The notes: a model not told the origin generated them from the sequence alone. Numbered from the stretch's first letter, positions 1 to 9,302 are shown. The stretch is DNA of 64,000 nucleotides from Rhodococcus sp. 4CII (GCF_014256275.1 NZ_JACCFE010000002.1:3762001-3826000); one strand, 5' to 3'. A program made the numbers and translations.

Positions 1-582
1 GGCTACCGGCTGGGAGGGTCCCTGTTCGAGCTGGGCATGCGGGCGTCGGTCGAGCGCAGCCTGCTCGAGGTGGCCATCCCGTTCATGGAAGATCTGTACG
101 TGCGCACCCACGAGACGGTGCACCTGGGGGTACTCGACGGGACGGAGGTCGTGTACCTGTCGAAGATCGGCGGTCACCGGCAGGCGAGCGCACCGTCGAG
201 GATCGGAGGTCGAATGCCGGTGCACTGCACCGCGATCGGCAAGGTGCTGGTCGCGCATGCCGACAACGCGCTGCAGGAGCAGGTGCTCGCCGCCCCGCTA
301 CCCCGCTACACCCCGCGCACCATCGTCCTGCCCGGACCGCTGCGCACTCAACTCGACCGCATCGCGACCGAGGGCGTGGCCTACGAATACGAGGAATCCG
401 CCACCGGCATCGTGTGCGTGGCCGCCCCGGTCCGCGACGGCGAGAACGTCGTCGCCGCCATCAGTGTCACCGGGCCGTCCCACCGTTTCCGCCCCGAGGC
501 CCACACCAGTTCGGTGCGCACCGCCGCCGAGGGAATCGGTGTCACCCTCGCCCGGCGGTCGCGATTGCTCGCCGAGAAGTGA
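1..582 (+). CDS. IclR-family regulator, 5'-truncated by window edge
   Basis: The frame is open from the first base, and the visible 193 residues form the C-terminal effector-binding domain of an IclR regulator. The order typical of IclR proteins is visible: a segment around GTEVVYLSKIGG, then RMPVHCTAIGKVLVA, then a late VCVAAPVRDGENVVAAISVTG strand. The N-terminal winged helix lies upstream of the window, so the real start cannot be given. It converges on the MFS gene at 592. Its target is unknown; the acid-catabolism genes downstream are only a possibility. Confidence 0.9.
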   Translation, partial: GYRLGGSLFELGMRASVERSLLEVAIPFMEDLYVRTHETVHLGVLDGTEVVYLSKIGGHRQASAPSRIGGRMPVHCTAIGKVLVAHADNALQEQVLAAPLPRYTPRTIVLPGPLRTQLDRIATEGVAYEYEESATGIVCVAAPVRDGENVVAAISVTGPSHRFRPEAHTSSVRTAAEGIGVTLARRSRLLAEK

Positions 583-591
583 TAACCGGCT

Positions 592-1830
592 TCAGTGCTT
601 CGCGATGGGGAGGTGCTTGCGGTAGCCGGCGACCACCGCGATCGTGGAGAGGCCGAGCAGGATGACGAGAACACCCAGCAGTGCCAGCGTGGTGAAGGGC
701 GGCGTGAGTGCTGCCAGGATCGTCGGGACGATGAAGCCGAGGTAGGCGATGGCGTAGAAGACGCCGGTGAGCCGGGCCAGCTCGGCTGCGGGGGCGATGC
801 GCTGAACTTCGAGCAGGCCGGAGACGAGGCCGATCCCGAAACCCGCACCGAAGACCACGCCGGCGAGTGCGCCGACCAGCAGTTGGTCGGCTGCCACCGC
901 AAACATCATCACCACCAGTCCGGCGGTGAGCGTCACGAGCGATACGACGGTGCCACGTGCGCTGGAGACGGAGTCGATCCTTTTGGCGACGGGCTGGATC
1001 AGTGCGCTGGACACGAGTGCGATGACACTGAGGCCTGTGGCGTAGGCCAGGCTGAGGGAACCGGCGGCGTCGGCCAGTAACACCGGAAGGTATCCGTAGG
1101 ACAGTGCGCACGCGGCGAAAAGCCATGGCCCGCAGACCACCACGATCCGCAGGAATCGCCGGTGTGACACCGAGGGAACGTGGAGGCGGGTGCGCAGGCT
1201 CGGTCGGTGCGCCGAGGGGAGCACCGTTTCCGGCGGTCGCCGGGTGAGCCAGAGGAACGGGAGCGTAACGGCGACATGGATCGCATAGGGCAACACGGTG
1301 GGCGCGGGTCCCCACTGCGCGATGGTCCCGGCGACCAACGCGCCCGACGCCGATCCGAGAGTGAAGGCCAGCGACGCGCGGCGGGCACCGGCACCGGCAT
1401 CCGACCCCACGTCGTAGGGCATCTGCGAGACTTCCTTGAGCCAACTGGTTCCGACGGACATCGCGGTTCCGACCGACATGCCCGCGAACAATCGGCCGAG
1501 GTAGATCGGCGCGGAACCGAACTCTCCCAGTGCGAGCAGCGCACTCGCCGCGAGGCCGAAGCAGACCGCGTAGAACATGGGCGTCCGTCGGCCGCTGTGG
1601 TCGGAAATCGCTCCGGCGACCACGAGCGCCGGCGCCAGTCCGGCCACGTAGATGCCGAGGAAGAGGGTCACTGTGCTCGTCGAATAGTGCTGGATGTCGC
1701 GGTACAGCAACAGCATCGGGCTGAACTGGTTGCCCGACCACGCGCAGACGAACAGTGTCCCGAACACGAGCACCCAGGGACGCGCCCGGGTCGGGCTGTC
1801 GACGGTCGCGGTGATCTCCTGTGTGCTCAC
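592..1830 (-). CDS. MFS transporter
   Basis: A 412-residue protein with about 12 hydrophobic segments. It has an MFS loop motif after TM2 (AISDHSGRRTPMFY) and an N-terminal half resembling CynX/drug-type MFS carriers. The GTG start at 1830 overlaps the stop of the upstream GntR gene by four bases (GTGA), so the two are translationally coupled and the regulator probably controls this transporter. The substrate cannot be read from sequence; FCD-type GntR partners often point to a small organic acid. Confidence 0.85.
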   Translation of the reverse strand: MSTQEITATVDSPTRARPWVLVFGTLFVCAWSGNQFSPMLLLYRDIQHYSTSTVTLFLGIYVAGLAPALVVAGAISDHSGRRTPMFYAVCFGLAASALLALGEFGSAPIYLGRLFAGMSVGTAMSVGTSWLKEVSQMPYDVGSDAGAGARRASLAFTLGSASGALVAGTIAQWGPAPTVLPYAIHVAVTLPFLWLTRRPPETVLPSAHRPSLRTRLHVPSVSHRRFLRIVVVCGPWLFAACALSYGYLPVLLADAAGSLSLAYATGLSVIALVSSALIQPVAKRIDSVSSARGTVVSLVTLTAGLVVMMFAVAADQLLVGALAGVVFGAGFGIGLVSGLLEVQRIAPAAELARLTGVFYAIAYLGFIVPTILAALTPPFTTLALLGVLVILLGLSTIAVVAGYRKHLPIAKH

Positions 1831-2468
1831 AGTGCGCCCTGATACCGGTTGAGATGGGCGACCAGTGCGGCGGTGAACCCGTCCTCGTCGCCACTCGTGA
1901 AGCAGGCTGCGAGTTCCTGGTGGTCGGTGAACGACGACACCAGGTTGGCGGGATCGATGCGCAGCAGCAAGTTCCGCAGTCGCTGCTGCCGTCCGCGAAG
2001 CTGCTCGTAGAACTGTCGTGCCAGCGGGTTACCGGAGGCCTCGATGAGTAGCGCGTGGAAGTCGTCGTCGGCGTCGACGAACCCGGCCACGTCGCCGGCG
2101 GCGACGAGCGCCTCCTGACTGTTCAGGTTCTCGGCGATCCGGTCGGCGATGCGCTGGTTGGGACCGCCCGCGGCGAACACCTGCCCGGCCGACGCCGCTT
2201 CGATGGCCTTCCGCATGGCGAGGACGTCCGCCGCCTCCGTCGGCGTCATCGGACGGACGATCGCACCCTTGCGCGAGACGAGGTCGAGGAGTTGCTCGGC
2301 GCCGAGCCGCAGAAACGCCTCGTGCACCGGGGTTCGACTGATCCCCAGCTCAGCGCCGATGTTGCCCTCGCTCACCAACTGGCCGCCGACGAGATCGCCG
2401 CTGAGGATCTGGCTCTTCGTGTGGGCATACGCCCGCTCGGCTGCGGCGGACCCGGTTTGCATCGTCAT
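1827..2468 (-). CDS. GntR-family regulator, FadR/FCD subfamily
   Basis: 213 residues: an N-terminal winged helix (residues about 10-75, with LVSEGNIGAELGISRTPVHEAFLRL as recognition region) followed by an all-helical FCD domain. An upstream ATG at 2507 is in frame, but it falls inside the tandem palindromes at 2485-2508. The ATG at 2468 with AGGG about 8 bases upstream is therefore preferred. First gene of a two-gene operon with the MFS transporter. Probably a repressor released by a carboxylate ligand, as is usual for FCD proteins; the ligand is unknown. Confidence 0.88.
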   Translation of the reverse strand: MTMQTGSAAAERAYAHTKSQILSGDLVGGQLVSEGNIGAELGISRTPVHEAFLRLGAEQLLDLVSRKGAIVRPMTPTEAADVLAMRKAIEAASAGQVFAAGGPNQRIADRIAENLNSQEALVAAGDVAGFVDADDDFHALLIEASGNPLARQFYEQLRGRQQRLRNLLLRIDPANLVSSFTDHQELAACFTSGDEDGFTAALVAHLNRYQGAL

Positions 2469-2484
2469 GACAGGCACCCTACGC

Positions 2485-2508
2485 CTTGCATGGAAGCTTG
2501 CATACAAG
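2485..2508. promoter_or_regulatory. Tandem 12-bp operator, probable GntR sites
   Basis: Two adjacent imperfect palindromes, CTTGCATGGAAG (2485-2496) and CTTGCATACAAG (2497-2508), share the arms CTTG/CAAG (one arm CTTs). They lie 17-40 bases upstream of the GntR start, where FCD-type GntR proteins usually autoregulate. Assignment to this regulator is by position only. Confidence 0.55.
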
Positions 2509-2540
2509 TCCCCGGGTGAGTCCTTATCGAGGTCGGGCGG

Positions 2541-3452
2541 TCAATAAGTACTCCCGGGCGCGGAGCGCACGAAGGGTAGGGCTGCGGACGCGATGAGGAC
2601 GACGGCCATGCCCGCCCACTGCACCGGCGACAGTTGCTCGCCCAGCAGGATCTGTGCCGCGAGCACTCCGACGACCGGTTCGAGCAGTCCGAGGAGGGCG
2701 ACGGAGGCCGATCCGAGTGCGCGCACGGCGATGAAGGAGCAGCCGATGCCGATGGGCATCAGGAGTAGCCCCTGGAACAGGATGGAGCCCCAGCCGCTGG
2801 GTGCGAACGTCCAGGACTGCCCGTCGACGAATGCGATCGCGCCGGTGGCGATTCCGGCGCCGAGTGATGCGAGTGCGCCCGCGGCGGCTGGGCTGACCTG
2901 GTGCACCCACCGTTCCCCGACCACCAGGTACAAGGCGTACCCGGCGGCGCTGAGGAGGGCGAGGATCGCCCCGTTCAGGGCGACCGCGGATGTGCCGGCG
3001 CCCGCGACGAGTGCGATGCCGCCGGACATCGCCAGGGCCAGCATGAGCTGACCGCGGTTGATCCTGTTCCGGGTGACCACCCATACCAGTGCCATCACGA
3101 ACAGCGGGTAGATGTGGACGATCACGACCGCGATCTGGGCGCCGGTGACACGCACTGCCGCGAAGAAGCACAGCAACTGGATGCCGAAGAGCGGGCCGCA
3201 GACGAGGCAGAGTCCGATGGCGGAATTCCACGTCACGCCCCTCAGCCGTCCGGTGGACGAGGCCAGAAGGAACAGCAGTGCGGCACCGACGAGGCTGCGA
3301 AGGCAGACGAGGACCGCCGGCGACACGCCGCCGGCGTAGCCGATCGCGGCGAACGTGGGGGTGAGTCCGTAGGCGACCGCCGAGGCCGCACCGCATCCCC
3401 AGGCGACCGCGCTGCCGCCGCGCGTGTGCCGTGTGGTGGTGCTAACCGTCAT
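2541..3452 (-). CDS. EamA/DMT-family metabolite exporter
   Basis: 303 residues with ten predicted membrane segments arranged as two EamA repeats, the usual 5+5 architecture of drug/metabolite transporters (RhaT/YdcZ type). The ATG at 3452 is the first in-frame start and lies 36 bases downstream of the TetR stop, so tetR and this gene may be cotranscribed. The role is probably efflux of an intermediate or toxic acid; no substrate signature is visible. Confidence 0.85.
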   Translation of the reverse strand: MTVSTTTRHTRGGSAVAWGCGAASAVAYGLTPTFAAIGYAGGVSPAVLVCLRSLVGAALLFLLASSTGRLRGVTWNSAIGLCLVCGPLFGIQLLCFFAAVRVTGAQIAVVIVHIYPLFVMALVWVVTRNRINRGQLMLALAMSGGIALVAGAGTSAVALNGAILALLSAAGYALYLVVGERWVHQVSPAAAGALASLGAGIATGAIAFVDGQSWTFAPSGWGSILFQGLLLMPIGIGCSFIAVRALGSASVALLGLLEPVVGVLAAQILLGEQLSPVQWAGMAVVLIASAALPFVRSAPGSTY

Positions 3453-3488
3453 GGACCCGACCGCGCCGGGCGACCCGCGAAGGCAGGA

Positions 3489-4097
3489 TCACCATGTGCG
3501 CGGCGCGATGAGCTCGTCGTGGACGAACTGCACGAGAACCTCTTTCATCGCGGCGACGGTCATGTTCGGTGCACCGGTGAGCACCTGGATGGCGGTTCCG
3601 TCGGTGAGCGCGGTCAGCCGCTGGGCGATCGTCTCCGGGTCGACGTCGGTGCGGAAGATCTCCTGCCGTTGCCCACGCCGGACGATCTTGACGACGGTTT
3701 CGTGCCAGCGCGCGTAGTACGTGTTGTGGAAGGGGCGGAGTTCCGGTCGGAGTGTTGCCTCGGCCCAGAACTGCAACCAGATGGACCACTCGTCGCGCAG
3801 CGGCCCGACTCGGGGCAACTGCATGTCGATGAGGCGGAGAAGCCGTTCGTGGGCGTTGTCGATCGCCTTGAGTTCGCGGCTCTGGCGGTCGAAGGCGTTG
3901 TCGATGGCGTGGCGGAGGGCGGCGGTCAGGACGTCGCTCTTGCCGGGGAAGTAGTAGTGCACCGCCCCGGTGCTGGTGCCGACGACCTGGGCGATGTCGG
4001 AGATGCGGACCGAGTGGTATCCGCGCTCGGCAATCAGCTGTGCCGCGGCGTCGAGTATCGCCGTTCGTCGCGCGTCTTCGGTGAGTTGAGCGGTCAC
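3489..4097 (-). CDS. TetR-family repressor
   Basis: 202 residues. The N-terminal HTH covers residues about 10-55 (ILDAAAQLIAERGYHSVRIS, then IAQVVGTSTGAVHYYFPGKS) and the rest is the helical ligand domain. GTG start at 4097. It is divergent from the SDR/acyl-CoA operon at 4373. Copies of a CTGAyGCATCAG palindrome lie in the shared intergenic region, one of them immediately after a promoter -10 box. The simplest model is repression of that operon relieved by an acyl-CoA or free acid. Confidence 0.9.
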   Translation of the reverse strand: MTAQLTEDARRTAILDAAAQLIAERGYHSVRISDIAQVVGTSTGAVHYYFPGKSDVLTAALRHAIDNAFDRQSRELKAIDNAHERLLRLIDMQLPRVGPLRDEWSIWLQFWAEATLRPELRPFHNTYYARWHETVVKIVRRGQRQEIFRTDVDPETIAQRLTALTDGTAIQVLTGAPNMTVAAMKEVLVQFVHDELIAPRTW

Positions 4098-4120
4098 GGC
4101 CCCTCCTTCGGTAGTCGTCC

Positions 4121-4166
4121 TGACTGACCCATCAAATCATACGCCGCAAACTGACGCATCAGTCAG
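4121..4166. promoter_or_regulatory. TetR operator copies on the tetR side
   Basis: CTGACGCATCAGTCAG occupies 4151-4166 and a degenerate half, TGACTGACCCATCA, starts at 4121. They match the near-perfect CTGATGCATCAG palindrome on the other side of the intergenic region. Position upstream of the tetR GTG suggests autorepression. Confidence 0.65.
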
Positions 4167-4285
4167 ACCTAGAACGATCTGCCCGGAAATAATCGACGGT
4201 CGGGAAGTAGAGGTATAAAAGCAGCTAAAAGCGCTTTCGAACGGCAATGAGGAATGTGTATGCGGAATCGCTTTCCGCTCGACCC

Positions 4286-4331
4286 TTGACATCTGTGGCC
4301 CCGGTCACGGTATAACTGATGCATCAGTCAG
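4286..4331 (+). promoter_or_regulatory. Promoter with overlapping TetR operator
   Basis: TTGACA at 4286-4291 and TATAAC at 4311-4316 look like sigma-70-type boxes (19-bp spacer). They are followed directly by the palindrome CTGATGCATCAG (4316-4327) extended by TCAG. A repressor bound here would cover the transcription start. An in-frame ATG at 4319 lies inside this operator and probably upstream of the transcript, which is why the SDR start is placed at 4373. Confidence 0.65.
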
Positions 4332-4372
4332 ACCCGAGTGGTCGAACGGTAGCGACGAGAGGCGAACGCTCG

Positions 4373-5206
4373 ATGGAATGTGAGAACCCAGGTGGAGGCG
4401 CCGGGCAGGTGCTGCGCCCCGACGTCCATCGCGGGCGGGTAGTGCTGGTCACCGGTGGAGGCACGGGGATAGGGCGCGCGATCGCACTCGACATGGCTCG
4501 GTGCGGAGCCGACGTCGTCATCAGCGGTCGCCGGTCCGAACCCTTGGACAAGACCGCCGCCGAGATCGAGGCGCTGGGCGCCCGGGCGCTCGCCGTGCCC
4601 GCGGACATCCGCGAAGAACAGCAGGTGACGTCCCTGGTCGACCGTGCCCTCGAGACGTTCGGCCGCATCGACATTCTCGTCAACAACGCCGGCGGACAGT
4701 TCGCGGCACCGGCCGAGGACATCACGAGCAAGGGGTGGCGCGCCGTCCACCGCCTGGCCGTCGACGCCACCTGGGCGGTCACCCGGGAGGTCGCCGTCCG
4801 CGCGATGATTCCGCAGCGGTCGGGATGTATCTTCTTCATGGCGTTCTCCCCGCGTCGCGGAATCGCCTCGATGGTCCATGCGACCTCGGCGCGCGCGGCC
4901 CTCGAGAACCTCGCCTCGGGACTGTCCCTGGAGTGGAGCCGGTACGGAATCCGGTCGATCTGCATCGCTCCCGGCACCATCGCGACGGAAGGCATGGAGG
5001 AGAACTACACCGAGGAGGCCCGCGCCCAGTGGACGTCCGCGGTCCCGTTGGGACGGCTGGGCACCGCCGAGGACGTGTCGGGCGTCGTCACGTTCCTCGC
5101 CTCACCGGCCGGAAGTTACGTCACCGGAACCACTCTGGTGATCGACGGCGGCGCCGACGCCTGGGGCACGGGACATCCCGCGCCGAAGGTCGAGGTGACG
5201 GAATGA
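4373..5206 (+). CDS. SDR oxidoreductase, enoyl/dienoyl-CoA reductase type
   Basis: 277 residues. It has the cofactor motif VLVTGGGTGIGRAIA near the N terminus, NNAGG in the middle and the late IAPGTIATEGM segment. The usual YxxxK pair is absent: the equivalent stretch reads VHATSARAALENLA, as in peroxisomal trans-2-enoyl-CoA and 2,4-dienoyl-CoA reductases, where a Lys or Arg follows a small-residue run. A CoA-ester substrate is therefore likely. Start at ATG 4373, because the upstream in-frame ATG lies in the operator. Its stop overlaps the next start (ATGA), so it is coupled to the acyl-CoA synthetase. First gene of the TetR-controlled operon. Confidence 0.85.
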   Translation: MECENPGGGAGQVLRPDVHRGRVVLVTGGGTGIGRAIALDMARCGADVVISGRRSEPLDKTAAEIEALGARALAVPADIREEQQVTSLVDRALETFGRIDILVNNAGGQFAAPAEDITSKGWRAVHRLAVDATWAVTREVAVRAMIPQRSGCIFFMAFSPRRGIASMVHATSARAALENLASGLSLEWSRYGIRSICIAPGTIATEGMEENYTEEARAQWTSAVPLGRLGTAEDVSGVVTFLASPAGSYVTGTTLVIDGGADAWGTGHPAPKVEVTE

Positions 5207-7275
5207 GCACGATCGCCGACCGCGACCTCACCGCGCTGTTCGACCCCCGGTCGGTCGCCATCCTCGGGGCGAGCAACGACGAGACCAAGTACGGCAACTG
5301 GCTCAGCGTCCAGGCCCTGCGTATGACGGGCACGAGGGCGGTCCATCTCGTCAACCGGCGCGGCGACCGCATCCTGGGACACCCCTCCCTGCGGAGTCTG
5401 GCCGAACTCGACGAACGGGTGGACCTCGTCGTGATCACCGTCCCGGCACAGGGATTCGAGGAGGCCGTGGACGACGCGCTCGCCGCGGGCGCCACCGCCA
5501 TCGTCGGCGTCACCGCCGGATTCGCCGAACTGGGCGCCGCCGGACGGGCCGTGCAGGAGCGGGTCGTGGCGCGGGTGCGGGCGGCCGGGGCCGTGCTGCT
5601 CGGACCGAACTGCCTCGGCGTGCTCGACTCTGGCACCGCGTTGACGCTCGCCTCGAACCCGCTTCCCGCCGGACGCGTTGCGCTGCTCTCGCAGAGCGGC
5701 AACATGGCGCTCGAACTCAGCCAGTTCCTCGAGGCCCGCGGACACGGATTCTCCCGGTTCGCCTCGCTCGGCAACCAGGCGGATCTCGGCGCCGCCGACC
5801 TCATCCGCTCCTGCGTCGAGCACGACGACACCGATCTCATCGCCGTGTACTGCGAGGACTTCGGCGACGGGCGGGCGTTCGTCGATGCCGCCGCCCAGGC
5901 GACCCGGGCCGGGAAACCGGTTCTGCTGTTGACGGTGGGCGGCAGCGAGGCCTCCATCCGCGGGGCGCAGTCGCACACGGGGTCGCTGACCTCCGACAGC
6001 GCGGTCATCGACGCCGCCTGCCGGGCCGCCGGGGTGTACCGGGTATCGAGCCCGCGGCAACTCGCCGACGTCGCGGCTACCCTCCTCAGCTACGGCCCCG
6101 CGGACGTGCGCCGGGTCGGCGTCGTCGCGGACGGTGGCGGGCACGCCGGTGTCGCATCCGACGTCGTCGAGGCGGCGGGACTCGCGGTGCCGGAGTTCAC
6201 CGCCGACATCAGCGACGCACTGCGCGCCCTGCTGCCCCCGTCCGCCGGGGTCGCCAACCCGGTCGATCTCGCAGGCGCCGGAGAACAGGACATCACCTCG
6301 TTCGAGTCGGTTCTCGACACCATCCTGCGGAGCCCGGCCATCGACTCCGTCCTGCTCACCGGATACTTCGGCGGCTACGGCAGTTACGGCGAGAACCTCG
6401 CGCGAGCGGAGATCGACACCGCCCGCGCACTGGCGAAGACGGCCCGCGCCCACGGCAAACCGGTGGTGGTGCACACCATGCATCCCGACAGCGCCGCCGC
6501 ACGTGTCCTGGCCGACAGCGGTGTCCCCGTCTTCCGTGCGGTGGAGGACGCCGCGGGCGCGCTGGGCGTCATCGCCGAAACCGCTGCGCCGCAACGTCAG
6601 GAGAGTACGGACAGCGTGCCCTCCGAGCGGGTCACCAGCGACGCGTACTGGGATTCCCGGGAACTCTTCCGCGACGCCGGCGTCGAATTTCCCGCCGCAC
6701 GACTGGTGCAGAATTGTGCCGAAGCGGTGACGGCGGCCGAAACCGTGGGATTCCCGGTGGTGTTGAAGGCGATGGGTCTGCTGCACAAGTCCGACTCCGG
6801 CGGAGTGGCCCTGGGTTTGGGGTCGGCGGACCAACTCGCCGACGCGTTCACCCGCATGGACGCCTCACTCGGAGCGCCCGCCTACTGTGTCGAGGCGATG
6901 GCCGACCTGACCGAGGGGGTCGAGCTCATCGTGGGTGTCCAGACCGACCCGCGGTTCGGTCCCGTCGCGATGGTGGGTCTCGGTGGCATCTTCACCGAGG
7001 TCCTCGCCGACGTCGCGTTCGCGCTGGCACCCGTCGACGCGGACACCGCCCGCGGTCTCCTCGACAGCTTGCGGGCGTCCGCCCTGCTCCGAGGGGTTCG
7101 CGGCCGGCCACCGATCGACCTCGACGCCGCGGCGGACGCTGTCGCCGCCATCACGACCGTCGCCGTCGCGCACCCGGAAATCGCGGAACTCGAGATCAAC
7201 CCGCTGCTCGTCACCCCGAAGCAAGCCCTCGGGCTCGACGCGCGCATCGTCCTCAGCTCATCGAACAACAACTGA
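5203..7275 (+). CDS. NDP-forming acyl-CoA synthetase (single-chain)
   Basis: 690 residues in the usual order. An N-terminal CoA-binding domain (LFDPRSVAILGAS) comes first. Succinyl-CoA-synthetase-like domains follow, with GPNCLG, SQSGNMALE and SHTGSL, the last containing the phosphohistidine. A C-terminal ATP-grasp domain begins near residue 480 (PVVLKAMGLLHKSDSGGV). It activates a carboxylic acid to its CoA thioester through an acyl phosphate, as in acetate, pimelate and feruloyl-CoA synthetases. The frame is open further upstream, but the ATG at 5203 overlapping the SDR stop is the evident start. With the dehydrogenase and hydratase downstream it would begin beta-oxidation of an unidentified acid. 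Confidence 0.92.
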   Translation: MSTIADRDLTALFDPRSVAILGASNDETKYGNWLSVQALRMTGTRAVHLVNRRGDRILGHPSLRSLAELDERVDLVVITVPAQGFEEAVDDALAAGATAIVGVTAGFAELGAAGRAVQERVVARVRAAGAVLLGPNCLGVLDSGTALTLASNPLPAGRVALLSQSGNMALELSQFLEARGHGFSRFASLGNQADLGAADLIRSCVEHDDTDLIAVYCEDFGDGRAFVDAAAQATRAGKPVLLLTVGGSEASIRGAQSHTGSLTSDSAVIDAACRAAGVYRVSSPRQLADVAATLLSYGPADVRRVGVVADGGGHAGVASDVVEAAGLAVPEFTADISDALRALLPPSAGVANPVDLAGAGEQDITSFESVLDTILRSPAIDSVLLTGYFGGYGSYGENLARAEIDTARALAKTARAHGKPVVVHTMHPDSAAARVLADSGVPVFRAVEDAAGALGVIAETAAPQRQESTDSVPSERVTSDAYWDSRELFRDAGVEFPAARLVQNCAEAVTAAETVGFPVVLKAMGLLHKSDSGGVALGLGSADQLADAFTRMDASLGAPAYCVEAMADLTEGVELIVGVQTDPRFGPVAMVGLGGIFTEVLADVAFALAPVDADTARGLLDSLRASALLRGVRGRPPIDLDAAADAVAAITTVAVAHPEIAELEINPLLVTPKQALGLDARIVLSSSNNN

Positions 7276-7295
7276 CACAAGGAAGTTCTCACATC

Positions 7296-8495
7296 ATGGA
7301 ATTCGCATACAGCCCCCGCCTCGCCGACCTCAAGGAGCGCGCACGCGCCCTGACCGACACGATCATGCAGTTCGAGGACGAGTGCGAAAGAAACAACGGA
7401 ATTTCCGACGAATCCCACGCCACCATCAAGGCGGCCGTCCTCGCCGCGGGACTGCAGGCGATCAACACCCCCGTCGAATACGGCGGAGCCGGATTGACGG
7501 TGCTCGAACAGGCCGTCGTGCAGGACGAACTCGGCAAACTCACCAACGCACTGTGGGACACGGTGTGGCGGCCGGCAAACCCGCTGACCCACGCGACGCC
7601 CGAGCAGCGGGAGCGTTACCTGATCCCCGGTGCCCGCGGTGATCGCCGCGACGCCGTCGCGATCTCCGAGGCCAACGCCGGTTCGGACTTCTCCGCGGCG
7701 AGCACCACCGCAACCCCCGACGGCAACGGTGGCTACATCATCAACGGCGAGAAGTGGTTCGTCACGGTCGGTGACGTCGCCGACTACCTCATCGTGCTCG
7801 CCAACGTCGAACCCGATCACGCCGCCACGATCTTCCTGATCGACGTCGACACCCCGGGTGTGAAGATCAAGCACATCCCGCGCTACACCCACACTTTCGT
7901 GTACGAGCACCCCGAGTTCACATTCGAGAACGTGCGTGTCGGCGCGGACGCCGTGCTCGGCGGTATCGGGCAGGGCCACGACCTCACCCGCGACTGGTTC
8001 ACGGAGGAGCGGCTGATGATCGGCGCCCGCACGATCGGTGCGGCCGAGCGGGCCCTGACCCTGGCCGTCGACTGGGCCCGGGAGCGGGTGCAGGGCGGCG
8101 AGCCGCTGATCAACCGTCAGCTGATCCAGGGCATGATCGCGGATTCCGTCGTCGACATCACCACCAACCGGGCGCTCACCCATCAGGTGGCGTGGGAGTT
8201 CGACCAGGCCGACCCGAATGATGCCGACCTGCGAAAGACGCTGCACGCCAAGGCTGCGACGGTGAAGCTCGCCGCATCCGAGGCGTCCAACCGGGTGGTG
8301 GACCGGGCCGTCCAGATCTTCGGTGGCCGCGGCTACATCCGTGACTACCCCGTCGAGCGGCTGTGGCGCGAGCTGCGCGTCGACCGCATCTGGGAGGGCA
8401 CGTCGGAGATCCAGCGCCTGGTCATCGCGAACGAGGCCAACAAGCGGGGTCTCGAGAATCTGCTGTCGTTCCGCTACGCGGCCGGGGAGAAGTAG
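7296..8495 (+). CDS. Acyl-CoA dehydrogenase
   Basis: 399 residues covering the N-terminal helical domain, the beta domain (AISEANAGSDFSAAST, then NGEKWFVT) and the C-terminal domain. The C terminus has IFGGRGYIRDYPVERLWRE and DRIWEGTSEIQ, whose Glu is in the position of the catalytic base. Introduces the alpha-beta double bond using FAD. Start at ATG 7296 with AAGGAAG upstream. It lies 20 bases after the synthetase and four bases before the hydratase, in one operon. Similar to medium/branched-chain dehydrogenases; chain length cannot be assigned. Confidence 0.92.
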   Translation: MEFAYSPRLADLKERARALTDTIMQFEDECERNNGISDESHATIKAAVLAAGLQAINTPVEYGGAGLTVLEQAVVQDELGKLTNALWDTVWRPANPLTHATPEQRERYLIPGARGDRRDAVAISEANAGSDFSAASTTATPDGNGGYIINGEKWFVTVGDVADYLIVLANVEPDHAATIFLIDVDTPGVKIKHIPRYTHTFVYEHPEFTFENVRVGADAVLGGIGQGHDLTRDWFTEERLMIGARTIGAAERALTLAVDWARERVQGGEPLINRQLIQGMIADSVVDITTNRALTHQVAWEFDQADPNDADLRKTLHAKAATVKLAASEASNRVVDRAVQIFGGRGYIRDYPVERLWRELRVDRIWEGTSEIQRLVIANEANKRGLENLLSFRYAAGEK

Positions 8496-8499
8496 CACG

Positions 8500-9228
8500 A
8501 TGCCGACCGAGAACACCGGGACCGTCGAGGTGCGGCGCGACGGCAGCGTTGCCGTCGTCACCCTGCGGCGGGAACAGAAGCGCAATGCCCTGTCCACGCA
8601 CATGGAGGCCGCGCTGCTCGACGCACTGAGATCACCGGACGTGAAGTCCAGTCGTGCAGTGGTTGTCACCGGGGGCGACTCGGTGTTCTCGGCCGGTGCG
8701 GACATCACCGAACTGCGGGAGATGACCCCGGAGGCGATCGCCGAGTACTACCGGACGTCCGGGTCGGTGTACGAGGTGCTCGCCGCCCTCCCGCAGCCCA
8801 CGGTGTCGGCGATCACCGGCTACTGCCTCGGCGGCGGGCTCGAGCTGGCGCTCGCCACCGACATCCGGGTCGCGGATCCGGCCGCCGTCTTCGGGTTCCC
8901 GGAGATCGGAATCGGCATCCTCCCGAGCTCCGGTGGAGTCACCCGCACCATCCGCATCGTCGGGGCGGGTCGTGCCCGGGACCTCGTCCTGCGCGGACGG
9001 CGCTTCGATCACACCGACGCCGAACGCTGGGGTATCGTCAGTGAGATCTCCCCTCCCGCAGAGCATGTGAAGCAGGCACTGAGCATCGCGCACGAACTCG
9101 CGGAGTATTCGCCGCTCGCGCTGAGCATCACCAAGCAGGTGCTGGACGTCGGAGCCGATGCCCCGCACCACGCCTCGCTGCTGCTCGAGCAACTCGCCTA
9201 CTCGGCGCTGAACAAGACAACCCCTTAG
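8500..9228 (+). CDS. Enoyl-CoA hydratase/isomerase (crotonase family)
   Basis: 242 residues. Oxyanion-hole segments are SAGADITEL and GYCLGGGLELALATDIRVA. Glu residues sit at both expected catalytic positions (GGGLE and FGFPEIGIGILPSSGG), which favours hydratase activity. Slightly shorter than the 255-260 residue norm because the C-terminal helices are trimmed. Start at ATG 8500, four bases after the acyl-CoA dehydrogenase stop. It would hydrate the dehydrogenase product; no 3-hydroxyacyl-CoA dehydrogenase or thiolase follows, so the SDR may act in the same route or later steps lie elsewhere. Confidence 0.9.
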   Translation: MPTENTGTVEVRRDGSVAVVTLRREQKRNALSTHMEAALLDALRSPDVKSSRAVVVTGGDSVFSAGADITELREMTPEAIAEYYRTSGSVYEVLAALPQPTVSAITGYCLGGGLELALATDIRVADPAAVFGFPEIGIGILPSSGGVTRTIRIVGAGRARDLVLRGRRFDHTDAERWGIVSEISPPAEHVKQALSIAHELAEYSPLALSITKQVLDVGADAPHHASLLLEQLAYSALNKTTP

Positions 9229-9302
9229 CGGTACCGGCCGAGCGTGGCCGACTCGACCGCCACCCCCAGGGTGACGGCACCAATCTACGTAGTGGAGACG
9301 AC

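Noticed and set aside
4501..5202. Upstream extension of the acyl-CoA synthetase frame
   Set aside because: It overlaps the SDR gene and has shadow composition; the ATG at 5203 starts the CoA-binding domain.
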